Positions 24,471 through 32,449 of a DNA stretch of 64,000 bases are shown here, piece by piece. Position numbers and translations under genes: made by a program. Position 1 is the stretch's first letter. Each line of letters starts with the position of its first letter. Under the pieces are notes generated by a model. The model was not told where the DNA came from, ran no database searches, and saw only the letters and a program-made list of their open reading frames with translations. Source of the stretch: Flemingiibacterium sp045578725 (lineage in GTDB: Bacteria > Bacillota > Clostridia > Oscillospirales > CAG-272); NCBI GenBank assembly GCA_045578725.1, contig JAZNKS010000005.1:5969-69968 (forward strand), read 5' to 3'.

Positions 24471-25370
24471 TCACTTGCCGCGAAAGTATTCCCGCGGGGA
24501 GGTGCCCATCTGCCGGCGGAAGACTCGCCAGAACCAGCCTACATCCGAAAACCCGACCGCTGCGGCAATCTCCGCCACCGGCAGATCGCTGTCCCGGTAT
24601 TCCGTAATCGCCTTGTGTATGCGGTAATCCTGCAAATAGGCCAAAAAACTCATCCCGAAGCTCTGCTTGAACAGATGGCAGAAGCTGGTCAGGTTGTATC
24701 CCATCGCCCGTGCGACTGTGGAGGTGGACAGCTCCAGAGGATACTTTTCCTCAATGTACCGCGAAACCGACTCAACAAATTCGGTGTGGAGCCGCGGTGA
24801 GCGCGCCTCCATGCTGCCCGTTTCATCCAAAAGGAGCTCCAGCATCGCGTAAGCACCGCTCATCTGCGAGCAGCATCCCGACAAGGTATCACGGTTCCGA
24901 TACGCATGGTGCAGCGAGGCAAATACCGATCGCAACGCCTCGGCCTTACGGCTTTCAGCGGGAAACAGACGTTCCAGCCGCTTCTTTCCGGCCAGCACGG
25001 CTTCCAGCTGCCTGCGCAGAATACATTCGCTCGTCGGCATGAAAAAGCGGACTTCCAGCAAAAGCAAGCCAAATCGCACCGAACCGTCGGATGTAAAAAA
25101 GCTGATTTCATGCTTTTCAAAGGGGCTGATGACCAGAACATCCCCCGGCTTTGCAATAACCGTCTGCCCGTCAATGATGCAATGGAGCTGCGACTCCTCG
25201 CAGAGCACAACCTCCAACGTTTCGTGCATATGGGTAAAATAACAGACCGCCCGGTCTTTAACAATGGCATGGATCGGATTCGTGTTACTGTTTTCCATAT
25301 CAAAATAATTGCGGGCGGCAAAAAGCTGAATGGATTGGGGATATTTCATCGCCCGTTCGTTGCGGTACAT
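24471..25370 (-). CDS. AraC family transcriptional regulator
   Basis: A 299-residue regulator. N-terminal cupin domain with HMHETLEVVLCEESQL and GDVLVISPFEKHE, then an AraC DNA-binding domain ending AVGFSDVGWFWRVFRRQMGTSPREYF. Longer frames exist upstream, but the promoter at 25389-25417 sets the limit; ATG 25370 is preferred, with GAGG 8 nt upstream and ATG 25376 as an alternative. It is divergent from the lipoprotein gene at 25528 and is likely its regulator. Confidence 0.85.
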   Translation of the reverse strand: MYRNERAMKYPQSIQLFAARNYFDMENSNTNPIHAIVKDRAVCYFTHMHETLEVVLCEESQLHCIIDGQTVIAKPGDVLVISPFEKHEISFFTSDGSVRFGLLLLEVRFFMPTSECILRRQLEAVLAGKKRLERLFPAESRKAEALRSVFASLHHAYRNRDTLSGCCSQMSGAYAMLELLLDETGSMEARSPRLHTEFVESVSRYIEEKYPLELSTSTVARAMGYNLTSFCHLFKQSFGMSFLAYLQDYRIHKAITEYRDSDLPVAEIAAAVGFSDVGWFWRVFRRQMGTSPREYFRGK

Positions 25371-25388
25371 CCTCATCACCTCGATTTC

Positions 25389-25417
25389 ATTATAGCCGAT
25401 CTTGCCGATCCTGTCAA
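25389..25417 (-). promoter_or_regulatory. sigma-A type promoter for AraC gene
   Basis: On the - strand: TTGACA (25417-25412), 17-nt spacer, TATAAT (25394-25389). The leader is very short (about 10 nt), which limits the possible start codons. Confidence 0.78.
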
Positions 25418-25458
25418 GACATTCAGCAAAATCAGCGATATATCCGGCAAGTATCTCC

Positions 25459-25487
25459 TTGAAAATCACCACTCCGTATGCTATAAT
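25459..25487 (+). promoter_or_regulatory. sigma-A type promoter for lipoprotein gene
   Basis: TTGAAA (25459-25464), 17-nt spacer, TATAAT (25482-25487). A GCTAT-A-ATAGC inverted repeat lies across the -10, a possible operator. Confidence 0.75.
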
Positions 25488-25527
25488 AGCATAAAGATTC
25501 AAATTCCAATCAAGGATGTAATAACAA

Positions 25528-27012
25528 ATGAACAAACGAATCCTTTCCCTTCTGCTTGCCTCTCTTCTGCTGTCCTCCGTTGCCTGCGGCAATTCCGGTA
25601 CGACGGAGGCGGACAGCACCGCCCCCGACTCCACCGCTGACTCCGGTACCGAAGAAAGCACCGATCTCTACGACTGGCCCGCGCTCGATCTCGGCGGCAG
25701 CGAAGTCACGATTCTCAACGTACCGCTGGATCTATGGCGGATGCACAACAACCTTGATTTTGAAAACCAGACCGGCGAAGTGCTGGATGACGCGATCTTC
25801 CGGCGAAACCGGGATCTGGAGGAACAGTTCCGGTTCCAGCTGAATGTTGTCAACGCAGCCAATTATCATCTGGCGCAGCCGACGATCACCGAGGTGCTCC
25901 GGCTGGATATTTCCTCCGGTGATGCCCAGTACGATGCCGCCTATACCCAGGGCGGAACAGTCAGCGTGCTGATGGCCGAGCAGGCGCTCCTCAACTTGGG
26001 TGAGCTGGATGCACTTCAGCTGGAGGAAGAGTGGTGGGTAAAATCCACCATCGATGAAGCCACTATCGGCACCGGAAACACCTATTTCGCCCACTCTTAT
26101 TTCTCCCTCACCGCCATTGAGCAGGCCAACTGCCTGTTCTTCAACGAATCCATGATGGAGAACCTTCAGCTTACCGCCCCGTACGATCTTGTCCGGGAAG
26201 GCAGCTGGACGCTGGATGCCCTCGCCGAGTACACCAAAGCCGGTGCCAATCTGAACGGCGATTCCGACTTTGCCTTTTCAGAAGGCGGCCGTGCCGTTTA
26301 CGGATTGAGCCAGTACAACAACGGTTTTCTCGGTTTGTTCTACGGCCTTGGCGGTCAGCTGTATCAGCGGGATTCCGATGGTATCCCCGTGCTGAATCTG
26401 GAATCCTCCCGACTGGATACGATTCTGTCTTCCCTGTCCGCCTTCTGTTCCCGTGAAGGGGAAGTCATCACAACCGGGCTGACGGGCGGAGTCACCGAAT
26501 CGGGAAGCTATCTGAATCTTTTCTATCAGCGGCGCGCGCTCTTCCTCGGCGGCGATATCAAAGCGGCCGGTGAGTTTCGCAACATGAATGACACCTTTGG
26601 CGTCGTTCCGTACCCGAAATTCGATGAATCCGATGAAGCGTATCACTCCTACGTCTATTTCCAGGCACCGGTTCTGACGATCCCGGTTACGTCCAAGAAT
26701 CCGGATACCACCGCGCAGGTTCTGGATGCCCTGTCGTATCTGAGCTACCGCGACGTGCTTCCGATTTATTATGATATCACGGTTTCGCAGAAAGGTCTGC
26801 GGAACGAGGATTCCATCGAAATGCTGGATATCATTCGCCAGTCGCTCTGCTTTGATGCCAGCCTTTCTTACGGATGGACCGATCCGCTTTTATTCTCCCT
26901 CCGCGATGAAGCGCTGAATGGCGGAACCGGTTTTGCTTCCATCATTGCCGCGCTGAAGGAAAGCTCCCAGACAAAGCTGGAAGAGATGCTGACCGATTTC
27001 GGCATCGAATAA
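25528..27012 (+). CDS. extracellular solute-binding lipoprotein (family 1-like), copy 3
   Basis: A 494-residue secreted lipoprotein: signal peptide MNKRILSLLLASLLLSS, lipobox SVAC, then an acidic and Thr/Ser-rich linker. The mature part has GGSEVTILNVP at its start, VLDDAIFRRNRDLEEQF and KGLRNEDSIEMLDIIRQS near the C-terminus, all shared with the copies at 14312 and 20042. The SD is weak (AAGGATG). It is the third copy with a divergent AraC gene and no permease nearby. A terminator follows directly. Confidence 0.82.
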   Translation: MNKRILSLLLASLLLSSVACGNSGTTEADSTAPDSTADSGTEESTDLYDWPALDLGGSEVTILNVPLDLWRMHNNLDFENQTGEVLDDAIFRRNRDLEEQFRFQLNVVNAANYHLAQPTITEVLRLDISSGDAQYDAAYTQGGTVSVLMAEQALLNLGELDALQLEEEWWVKSTIDEATIGTGNTYFAHSYFSLTAIEQANCLFFNESMMENLQLTAPYDLVREGSWTLDALAEYTKAGANLNGDSDFAFSEGGRAVYGLSQYNNGFLGLFYGLGGQLYQRDSDGIPVLNLESSRLDTILSSLSAFCSREGEVITTGLTGGVTESGSYLNLFYQRRALFLGGDIKAAGEFRNMNDTFGVVPYPKFDESDEAYHSYVYFQAPVLTIPVTSKNPDTTAQVLDALSYLSYRDVLPIYYDITVSQKGLRNEDSIEMLDIIRQSLCFDASLSYGWTDPLLFSLRDEALNGGTGFASIIAALKESSQTKLEEMLTDFGIE

Positions 27013-27027
27013 GACAACAATAAAACG

Positions 27028-27091
27028 GCACCGTACAGGCCCCGAACGCCGGACGCTTCGGGAACACCTGCACGGTGCTGCTGTTTTTTTC
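27028..27091 (+). terminator. rho-independent terminator
   Basis: GCACCGTACAGG (27028-27039) pairs with CCTGCACGGTGC (27067-27078), with an inner CCCGAA/TTCGGG stem, followed by TGCTGTTTTTTTC. It ends the lipoprotein transcript just before the convergent FAD oxidoreductase gene. Confidence 0.85.
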
Positions 27092-27096
27092 AGATG

Positions 27097-28383
27097 TCAA
27101 TCGTTGTGCTCGATCGTGCTGTCGCTCTTTTCGGGAATGTCCGCATCGTCAAAATGAATCATGACATTGGCCGCCTCCAGCTTCTTCTGCAGGGCGGGAA
27201 CATCCACCTCGGAAATCACACGCCCGGAATCCATCGCCAGCGAGCAGGCAAGACCCGCCGCCTGACCGGAGATGATTGCCGGCGGAATCACGCGCAGGAC
27301 ATCCCACGCATAACCATCGCCCGCCGCCGTCCGGCCGCAGGTGATGACATTTGCCGCGCAGGAGTTGATCAGCGTGCGGTAGGGAATCTCAAAGAGGTAA
27401 TCGCGGCGGTCGAAATCGTTGATCGCGCCGACGGAATCCTCAAAATGGCGGTAGACATCGCTCTCCTGCAGATTGTAGTCGCCGACAATCCGGCGGGTTG
27501 TGCGGAACTGGCACATTCCCGGAACGGTGACGATCTCGCGTTTTTTGCGGTCCTCGGCCTTCAGCTTTGCGAGCATTTCCAGCTGATTGTCGATGCAGTA
27601 GCGGTTGACCTCCTCGGCGCGGGTACCATAATAAAGCGGCACATTTTCGGGATGGCCGCCGCCGTAGAGATTGGCATTGCCGCCGGCAATCCGGCCGTAG
27701 ACCTTTTCGATGTTCCCGGCTTCCAGCGCCGCACGGCAGGTATCCAGCGTGACGGTGAAGCCGTAGAAGGTATGGAAATTGCCCCGCTCGGCGGTGGGAA
27801 TACCGGCGCGGCAGAGAAGATCGCTGTCACCGGTGGCATCGACGAAGAAATCAGCGGTGTAATAAGACGCACCCGATTTGTTTTCGACGATGATGCCTTT
27901 GACAACCGTGCGTCCGTTCTCCTTTTCGCAGATCGGCCGCGCCAGAATCGTGTCAAACATCAGCTCGACACCGGCATCGCGGCACATTTTGGTCAGCTCC
28001 AGGGCAAAGATTTCCGCCGAGAAGCGGCAGGCATAGCGCGGCGGCTGCTTGCCCTCGCGCGCATAGGCATCCAGCTTTTCCTGCGGGATCCGGCCGTTCA
28101 CGAAATCGCTTCTGGCATCGCCCCAGCCGTGCTCGATCGACAGGCGGAGCATTTCCTCACACATGCCGAAGATGATCTGCTTGCCCCGGCCGTTGCACAT
28201 CGGGACGAAGAGATTGACAAGTCCGAGCGTGGCAAGGCCGCCCAGCTTGATGGATTTTTCGATGAGCAGAACCCGCTTGCCTGCACGGCCGGCCTGAATG
28301 GCCGCGGCGGTACCGGCGACACCGCCGCCCGCCACAATAATATCGTAGTGCCCGCCCTCGCGGACCTCCTGAACAAACTGCAT
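27097..28383 (-). CDS. FAD-dependent oxidoreductase (FAD_oxidored type)
   Basis: A 428-residue flavoprotein. The N-terminal Rossmann motif DIIVAGGGVAGTAAA (about 14-28) is followed by KLGGLATLGLVN, typical of the FAD-dependent oxidoreductase family related to fumarate reductase/GidA flavoproteins; ATGDSDLL and GQAAGLACSLA near the end are also typical. It is encoded last in a three-gene - strand unit after a TIM-barrel isomerase and a phosphodiesterase. The start at 28383 has GGAGGG 8 nt upstream. It may oxidise or reduce a sugar- or polyol-derived intermediate; the substrate is unknown. Confidence 0.8.
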   Translation of the reverse strand: MQFVQEVREGGHYDIIVAGGGVAGTAAAIQAGRAGKRVLLIEKSIKLGGLATLGLVNLFVPMCNGRGKQIIFGMCEEMLRLSIEHGWGDARSDFVNGRIPQEKLDAYAREGKQPPRYACRFSAEIFALELTKMCRDAGVELMFDTILARPICEKENGRTVVKGIIVENKSGASYYTADFFVDATGDSDLLCRAGIPTAERGNFHTFYGFTVTLDTCRAALEAGNIEKVYGRIAGGNANLYGGGHPENVPLYYGTRAEEVNRYCIDNQLEMLAKLKAEDRKKREIVTVPGMCQFRTTRRIVGDYNLQESDVYRHFEDSVGAINDFDRRDYLFEIPYRTLINSCAANVITCGRTAAGDGYAWDVLRVIPPAIISGQAAGLACSLAMDSGRVISEVDVPALQKKLEAANVMIHFDDADIPEKSDSTIEHND

Positions 28384-28396
28384 ACCCAAGCCCTCC

Positions 28397-29227
28397 TTAT
28401 TTTTTGAACCGGCGGCCGGTGGCCTCCAGATACAGCCGCATCATCAGCGGCCAGTCGGTCTGAATGAAATCGTATCCCCGATCGGCCAGCCAGCCCCATC
28501 CGGCATCGGGATCGCCCCCGGCGGAGATATCGTCATTGTGGCCGGCCACCAGCTGATCCCGGTGATTGTAGATGATCGAATTGGCCCAGACCAGCTTGCC
28601 CGCGTTATGGAGCTTTTCAATATAAGCGGCCGAGCCGACCTCGGATTCCTCGGTGTCGAAGAGCACCTCGGCACCGATGTAGTTGATGCGGCGGCGCATC
28701 AGTTCCTCATGGAGTCCGCCGTCTTTCCGGATGACCGGCAGATAGGCGATCTCCGGGAAATATTCCTCCATCAGATCGAACATCTTCGGATCGGGAGAAG
28801 TCTTGACAATGATCTGGTCGGCCATATCAAAGCGGCGGATCAGCTCACAGAGCTCCCGGGGATAGAGCCAGAACTTATCGACATTGACATAGCATTTTCC
28901 CTTGCAGAGGGCGAAAATTTCATCCAGCCGGGCAATGCCGAACTGGGTGTCGGCTCCGTCATAATTGATGTAGCGCAGAGCGGCGATTTCTTCATCGCTC
29001 ATCTTCGGAATCGAGCAGTCCCTTCCGAGATGCACCCGTTCCATATCGGGATGGAAGCTGTAGAGCGTGCCGTCTGCCCCCATATAGGCATCGACTTCGA
29101 TCATATCCGCGCCCTGCGCGAGGGCAGCCCGATAGGCGGCCATGGTGTTGCAGGGGATATTGCCGGCACAGGAGCCGCGATGGGCGACAATAAGGATCCG
29201 CTTGGCGGCACTTTCATAGATATTCAT
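28397..29227 (-). CDS. glycerophosphodiester phosphodiesterase family protein
   Basis: A 276-residue GDPD-type TIM barrel. The catalytic signature is present: AHRGSC (His-Arg), MIEVDAYMGADG (Glu and Asp) and FHPDMERV (second His). There is no signal peptide, so a cytosolic role is likely. The start at 29227 follows leader repeat copy b; the alternative ATG 29230 or the repeat's ATG 29239 would add 1-4 residues. It lies between genes for a TIM-barrel isomerase and an FAD oxidoreductase. The expected reaction is hydrolysis of a glycerophosphodiester to glycerol-3-phosphate and an alcohol. Confidence 0.85.
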   Translation of the reverse strand: MNIYESAAKRILIVAHRGSCAGNIPCNTMAAYRAALAQGADMIEVDAYMGADGTLYSFHPDMERVHLGRDCSIPKMSDEEIAALRYINYDGADTQFGIARLDEIFALCKGKCYVNVDKFWLYPRELCELIRRFDMADQIIVKTSPDPKMFDLMEEYFPEIAYLPVIRKDGGLHEELMRRRINYIGAEVLFDTEESEVGSAAYIEKLHNAGKLVWANSIIYNHRDQLVAGHNDDISAGGDPDAGWGWLADRGYDFIQTDWPLMMRLYLEATGRRFKK

Positions 29228-29354
29228 CATTATGACCATAGCTTTCGCGAAGCGAAAGCTTCCTTTCTTGGATTTTGGGGCTGGTTTGCGAAGCAAAACA
29301 TTGCCGGGACGGCAATTTAAGCCACAAAACCAGGTCTGAAATTTATTTTCAGAC
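29228..29354 (-). repeat. structured 5'-leader repeat element, copy b
   Basis: Near-identical to copy a. It fills nearly all of the gap between the TIM-barrel gene (stop at 29364-29366) and the phosphodiesterase gene. GGAGGA (29363-29358) lies just before the first hairpin GTCTGAAA/TTTCAGAC (29354-29334); the element's ATG (29239) follows the 9-bp hairpin and is in frame with the gene start. Here the element sits inside an operon, so it is not just a promoter-linked leader. Confidence 0.85.
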
Positions 29355-29363
29355 TTCTCCTCC

Positions 29364-30224
29364 TCACGATTCAAACATGGCGGCCAGCTTTTTTGCGGCC
29401 TCGGCCATTTTCCGGATTCCCTCGGCGGCGTTTTCGGCGGTATAAGCATTCAGATAGGCATCGGCCTCCAGCGTGAACCAGCCCGCATAGCCGATTTCCT
29501 TCAGCGCACCGACAACGGCATCGAAGTCGATGTCCATCGAGAAGGGAATCTGGTGGGAATCGTTGAGCTTGTTGTTGTCATGGATGTGAAGCGCCTGCAG
29601 GCGGGAGCCGAGTGCGCGGATGGATTCGACGGCCGTTGTATCCGAGCCCTTCATCTCCGCGTGGCCGATATCCAGGCAGGCAACAAAAAAGTCATCGTTT
29701 ACCGCATCCAGATGGTCGTTGAAGCTCTTTGCGGTAGCGCAGGCGGCGAAGGAGGAATGGCCCTTTTCGCTGTCCCAGTTCCACATATTTTCGGTGGCGA
29801 TCTTCACGCCGTGCTCCTTTGCAAATGGCAGAAGCTCAAAATACATCTCGGCATTTTCTTCGGGACCCTTGTTGTTGTCCGGATGGATGATGCAGATTTT
29901 GCCGCCGGCCTCGGCTGTGCACTCGATGGCGCGCTTCAAGTGCGCGCGGATTTCGGCACAGGCCGACGGGAACGGCGCGTGGGACTGATTGCAGACAATG
30001 CCGTTGTCCTCGCCGATCTTCTTCAGGCGACGGGCAAAGGCAAGATAATCCTTTCCGGCCAGCGGATGGTCGGTGGGGATCACCGACTGCGTTTTCCAGT
30101 CATAGCGGCACATGGCGAACATGGAGAAGTCCCAGCCGTCAAAACCGGCCCTGGCAATCGCTTCGATGGCTCTTTCTTCCCCGATCAACCTGGCGGCCGA
30201 TGCGATTTCTGTTGAGATTTTCAT
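29364..30224 (-). CDS. sugar phosphate isomerase/epimerase-like TIM barrel
   Basis: A 286-residue protein of the xylose-isomerase-like TIM-barrel superfamily (AP_endonuc_2). Metal-site segments are seen: IIHPDNNKGP, IATENMWNWD (Glu), CLDIGHAEMKG (Asp and His) and ALHIHDNNKLNDSHQIP (His, Asp), with a final GWFTLEADA (Glu). Members isomerise, epimerise or lyse sugar derivatives. It is first in a unit with a phosphodiesterase and an FAD oxidoreductase. The start at 30224 follows leader repeat copy c by the same rule as the other copies. The exact substrate is unknown. Confidence 0.82.
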   Translation of the reverse strand: MKISTEIASAARLIGEERAIEAIARAGFDGWDFSMFAMCRYDWKTQSVIPTDHPLAGKDYLAFARRLKKIGEDNGIVCNQSHAPFPSACAEIRAHLKRAIECTAEAGGKICIIHPDNNKGPEENAEMYFELLPFAKEHGVKIATENMWNWDSEKGHSSFAACATAKSFNDHLDAVNDDFFVACLDIGHAEMKGSDTTAVESIRALGSRLQALHIHDNNKLNDSHQIPFSMDIDFDAVVGALKEIGYAGWFTLEADAYLNAYTAENAAEGIRKMAEAAKKLAAMFES

Positions 30225-30352
30225 GGTTATGACCATAGCTTTCGCGAAGCGAAAGCTTCCTTTCTTGGATTTTGGGGCTGGTTTGCGAAGCAAACACTAA
30301 CCGGGACGGCAATGTAAGCCACAAAATCAGGTCTGAAATTTATTTTTCAGAC
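30225..30352 (-). repeat. structured 5'-leader repeat element, copy c
   Basis: Third copy. The first hairpin GTCTGAAA/TTTCAGAC is at 30352-30331; AAAGGA lies just upstream (about 30357-30363); the 9-bp AGCTTTCGC hairpin ends at the in-frame ATG 30236, and the gene ATG is 30224. The middle hairpin is less perfect here (CCGGTTAG in place of CCGGCAAT) and the outer pairing has CTGATTTT. Confidence 0.85.
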
Positions 30353-30392
30353 TTTATCCTTTCCCGGGAAGCCCCGGATGCTTACTGCCATT

Positions 30393-30421
30393 ATTGTACC
30401 ACAAATCGAATTCGATTGCAA
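30393..30421 (-). promoter_or_regulatory. sigma-A type promoter for TIM barrel-GDPD-FAD operon
   Basis: On the - strand: TTGCAA (30421-30416), 17-nt spacer, TACAAT (30398-30393). The repeat element copy c is therefore in the transcribed leader. Confidence 0.75.
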
Positions 30422-30517
30422 GTGTTTTTGCATCAAATTTGTTTACATTTTCGTCATGTTTCTGTGCTACAATATTCACAAATCCCGACGAATGTATGAG
30501 CAAAAGGAGGTGCTGCC

Positions 30518-31033
30518 ATGCGTGAAGCTGAACTGGATGCCCTGATTGCCCGGTACGAGAATCTTGTCTGGACGGTGGTGCGGGGCATCCTGCCGTCAAA
30601 TCATGATGCCGAGGAGGCCGCTGCCGATGTCTTTATTACCATCTGGCGGCAGGGCGGCCGCTTCCGTCCCGACGATCCCGGTGTCAAATCCTACATCATC
30701 ACCCTTGCCCGACGGCGGGCCGTCGATCTTCTGCGAAAAAAGAAGCCGCACGGCGATCTGCCGCTGGAGGAAATCAGCGATTGGCCCGATTCCGGAAGCG
30801 GGGATCCGATCCGCGCCGCGGAAGCAAAGCAGACCGGCGAGCGGATCGGCGAGGCCGTGAAGGCCCTCGGGCCGCCCGATGATGAAATTTTCACCCGTCA
30901 CTATTATTACGCTCAGCCGCTTTCCGTCATTGCATCGGCGCTCGGCCTTCGCAAAAGCGAGGTAAAACGGCGGCTGGAGCGTGCCGTCCAAACTGTCCGG
31001 CGCCGTCTGGAAGCGCTGGGAATCAAGCCGTAG
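30518..31033 (+). CDS. ECF-type RNA polymerase sigma factor
   Basis: A 171-residue sigma-70 family protein. Region 2 includes NLVWTVVRGILPS and AEEAAADVFITIWRQGG with VKSYIITLARRRAVDLLRKK; region 4 at the end has PLSVIASALGLRKSEVKRRL. It lacks regions 1 and 3, as ECF sigma factors do. It is followed 10 nt later by a single-pass membrane protein that is the probable anti-sigma factor, then a large lipoprotein. The SD AAAGGAGG is strong. The promoter upstream does not show a clear sigma-A spacing and may be autoregulated. Confidence 0.88.
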   Translation: MREAELDALIARYENLVWTVVRGILPSNHDAEEAAADVFITIWRQGGRFRPDDPGVKSYIITLARRRAVDLLRKKKPHGDLPLEEISDWPDSGSGDPIRAAEAKQTGERIGEAVKALGPPDDEIFTRHYYYAQPLSVIASALGLRKSEVKRRLERAVQTVRRRLEALGIKP

Positions 31034-31043
31034 GAGGTATCCG

Positions 31044-32342
31044 ATGAACGAATTCAACCTGCTCTGTCAATGTTCTCCCGATCAGCTTCCGCCCCTTGCC
31101 GAGCGGACAATTCCCCCTCGCTCGGCGGCACGGATCCGGGAGCAGATCCGCCGCCGGATCCGCGTCCCCGCCGCGTCTGCTCCCCGACGCCGGATGCGTC
31201 CGGGCCCCATGCTGATTCTGGCCGCGCTTATCACAGCAGTCGCCGCCCTTTCCGCCGCCGCGATGGCATCTCCCATCGGCGATGCGATCGGCGATGCCGT
31301 CCGAAGAACCTTCTCCCGCTTCCTTGACACCCAGCCGGCGCCGGGTGAGGATTCGGTTCTGGCGCCCTACAGCACGGACATCGGCCAATCGGTGCAGGTT
31401 GGCGGCGTTCAGCTGAAGGCCGAGCGCGCATTCCGCGATGACCGGCTTTTGTACATCGAATGCACGCTCTCCTATCCGACCGTCGAAGCCGATTTCATCC
31501 AGCCGCTCTCGATCCGCCTGACGGCGGAAAGCGAAACGGTTTCCCGCTATGGGCGGAAGAAAAAGACCGCCGAGGTCCTGCTTTCGGAGCGCTCGGTGCC
31601 CTCCTATGAAACCGCGATTCTGGCCGGCGATCTTCTTCACCTTGTTCCGGGCGAAACCAGCGGCGGCTTCCGCTTCTATGTCACGGCACCGCTCTCCGGC
31701 CTTCCTTTGGACACCAATCGCCTGAAGCTGGAAATCACCGGGCTTGCGGCCATCGTATGGGAGGACGAAATGGAGTCAACAAAGCTCTGCGATTCCCTCT
31801 CGCTTCCCTTCGCCCTCGATGAGCTGGAGGAGGAGATTCCCGTTCTGGAATTCGCCGCCGACCGCACCTTCACGCTGGACGGCTGTACCTACCGGCTCGA
31901 TGCCGTCCGCGCAACGCCGATGGAGCTCGTTTTGTCCGTCACCTTCGATACCGCCATCACCGAAAGCCCGATTGAGGGGCTGGAATGGCGGCCGTCGATG
32001 GCGCTGAACGGTCATGGCCGCTTTGGGGAGCTGCGGCAGGAAAATCCGGAATGGATCGATCTTCTGCCGCCCTATCTCTACCGCTTCCGGCTGGATCTTG
32101 CCGGCGGCGGCGGAGAGCCGGTCACGCTGTGCAGCGTGAACCGGTACTTTAAGCGCTGGCCCGATACCGATTACATGGAGGTCATCTTCACCTTCGATGA
32201 GCCGATTGATCTTCGTGCCATCCGCGAGGTCTGGGTGGAATGCGAGGATGCCCTCTATTTCGGCGGTCAATCCAAGCGCTGTACCGTCTGGGAGCCGTAT
32301 CAATCCCCGCTCGGTGAGCTTCTGCCGCCGCTTGCCGGATAA
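31044..32342 (+). CDS. probable membrane anti-sigma factor with C-terminal sensor domain
   Basis: A 432-residue protein. The N-terminal ~45 residues are Pro/Arg-rich and cytosolic; a single membrane segment follows (PMLILAALITAVAALSAAAM, about 53-72); the rest is predicted outside and resembles the DUF4179 type found in Clostridial anti-sigma factors. Its position directly after an ECF sigma gene with SD AGGAGG supports the role: it holds the sigma factor at the membrane until a signal arrives. No zinc-binding HxxxCxxC motif is obvious. The ligand of the outer domain is unknown. Confidence 0.72.
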   Translation: MNEFNLLCQCSPDQLPPLAERTIPPRSAARIREQIRRRIRVPAASAPRRRMRPGPMLILAALITAVAALSAAAMASPIGDAIGDAVRRTFSRFLDTQPAPGEDSVLAPYSTDIGQSVQVGGVQLKAERAFRDDRLLYIECTLSYPTVEADFIQPLSIRLTAESETVSRYGRKKKTAEVLLSERSVPSYETAILAGDLLHLVPGETSGGFRFYVTAPLSGLPLDTNRLKLEITGLAAIVWEDEMESTKLCDSLSLPFALDELEEEIPVLEFAADRTFTLDGCTYRLDAVRATPMELVLSVTFDTAITESPIEGLEWRPSMALNGHGRFGELRQENPEWIDLLPPYLYRFRLDLAGGGGEPVTLCSVNRYFKRWPDTDYMEVIFTFDEPIDLRAIREVWVECEDALYFGGQSKRCTVWEPYQSPLGELLPPLAG

Positions 32343-32449
32343 TCGGATTTTTTTAGGTCGGAGCGGAACTTTCGGGGCGGTCGGATCGTCTAAAATAACA
32401 CACAGCGGCGATGCGATCCGCCCCTGAATCTGCTTTAAGGATGAAAACG

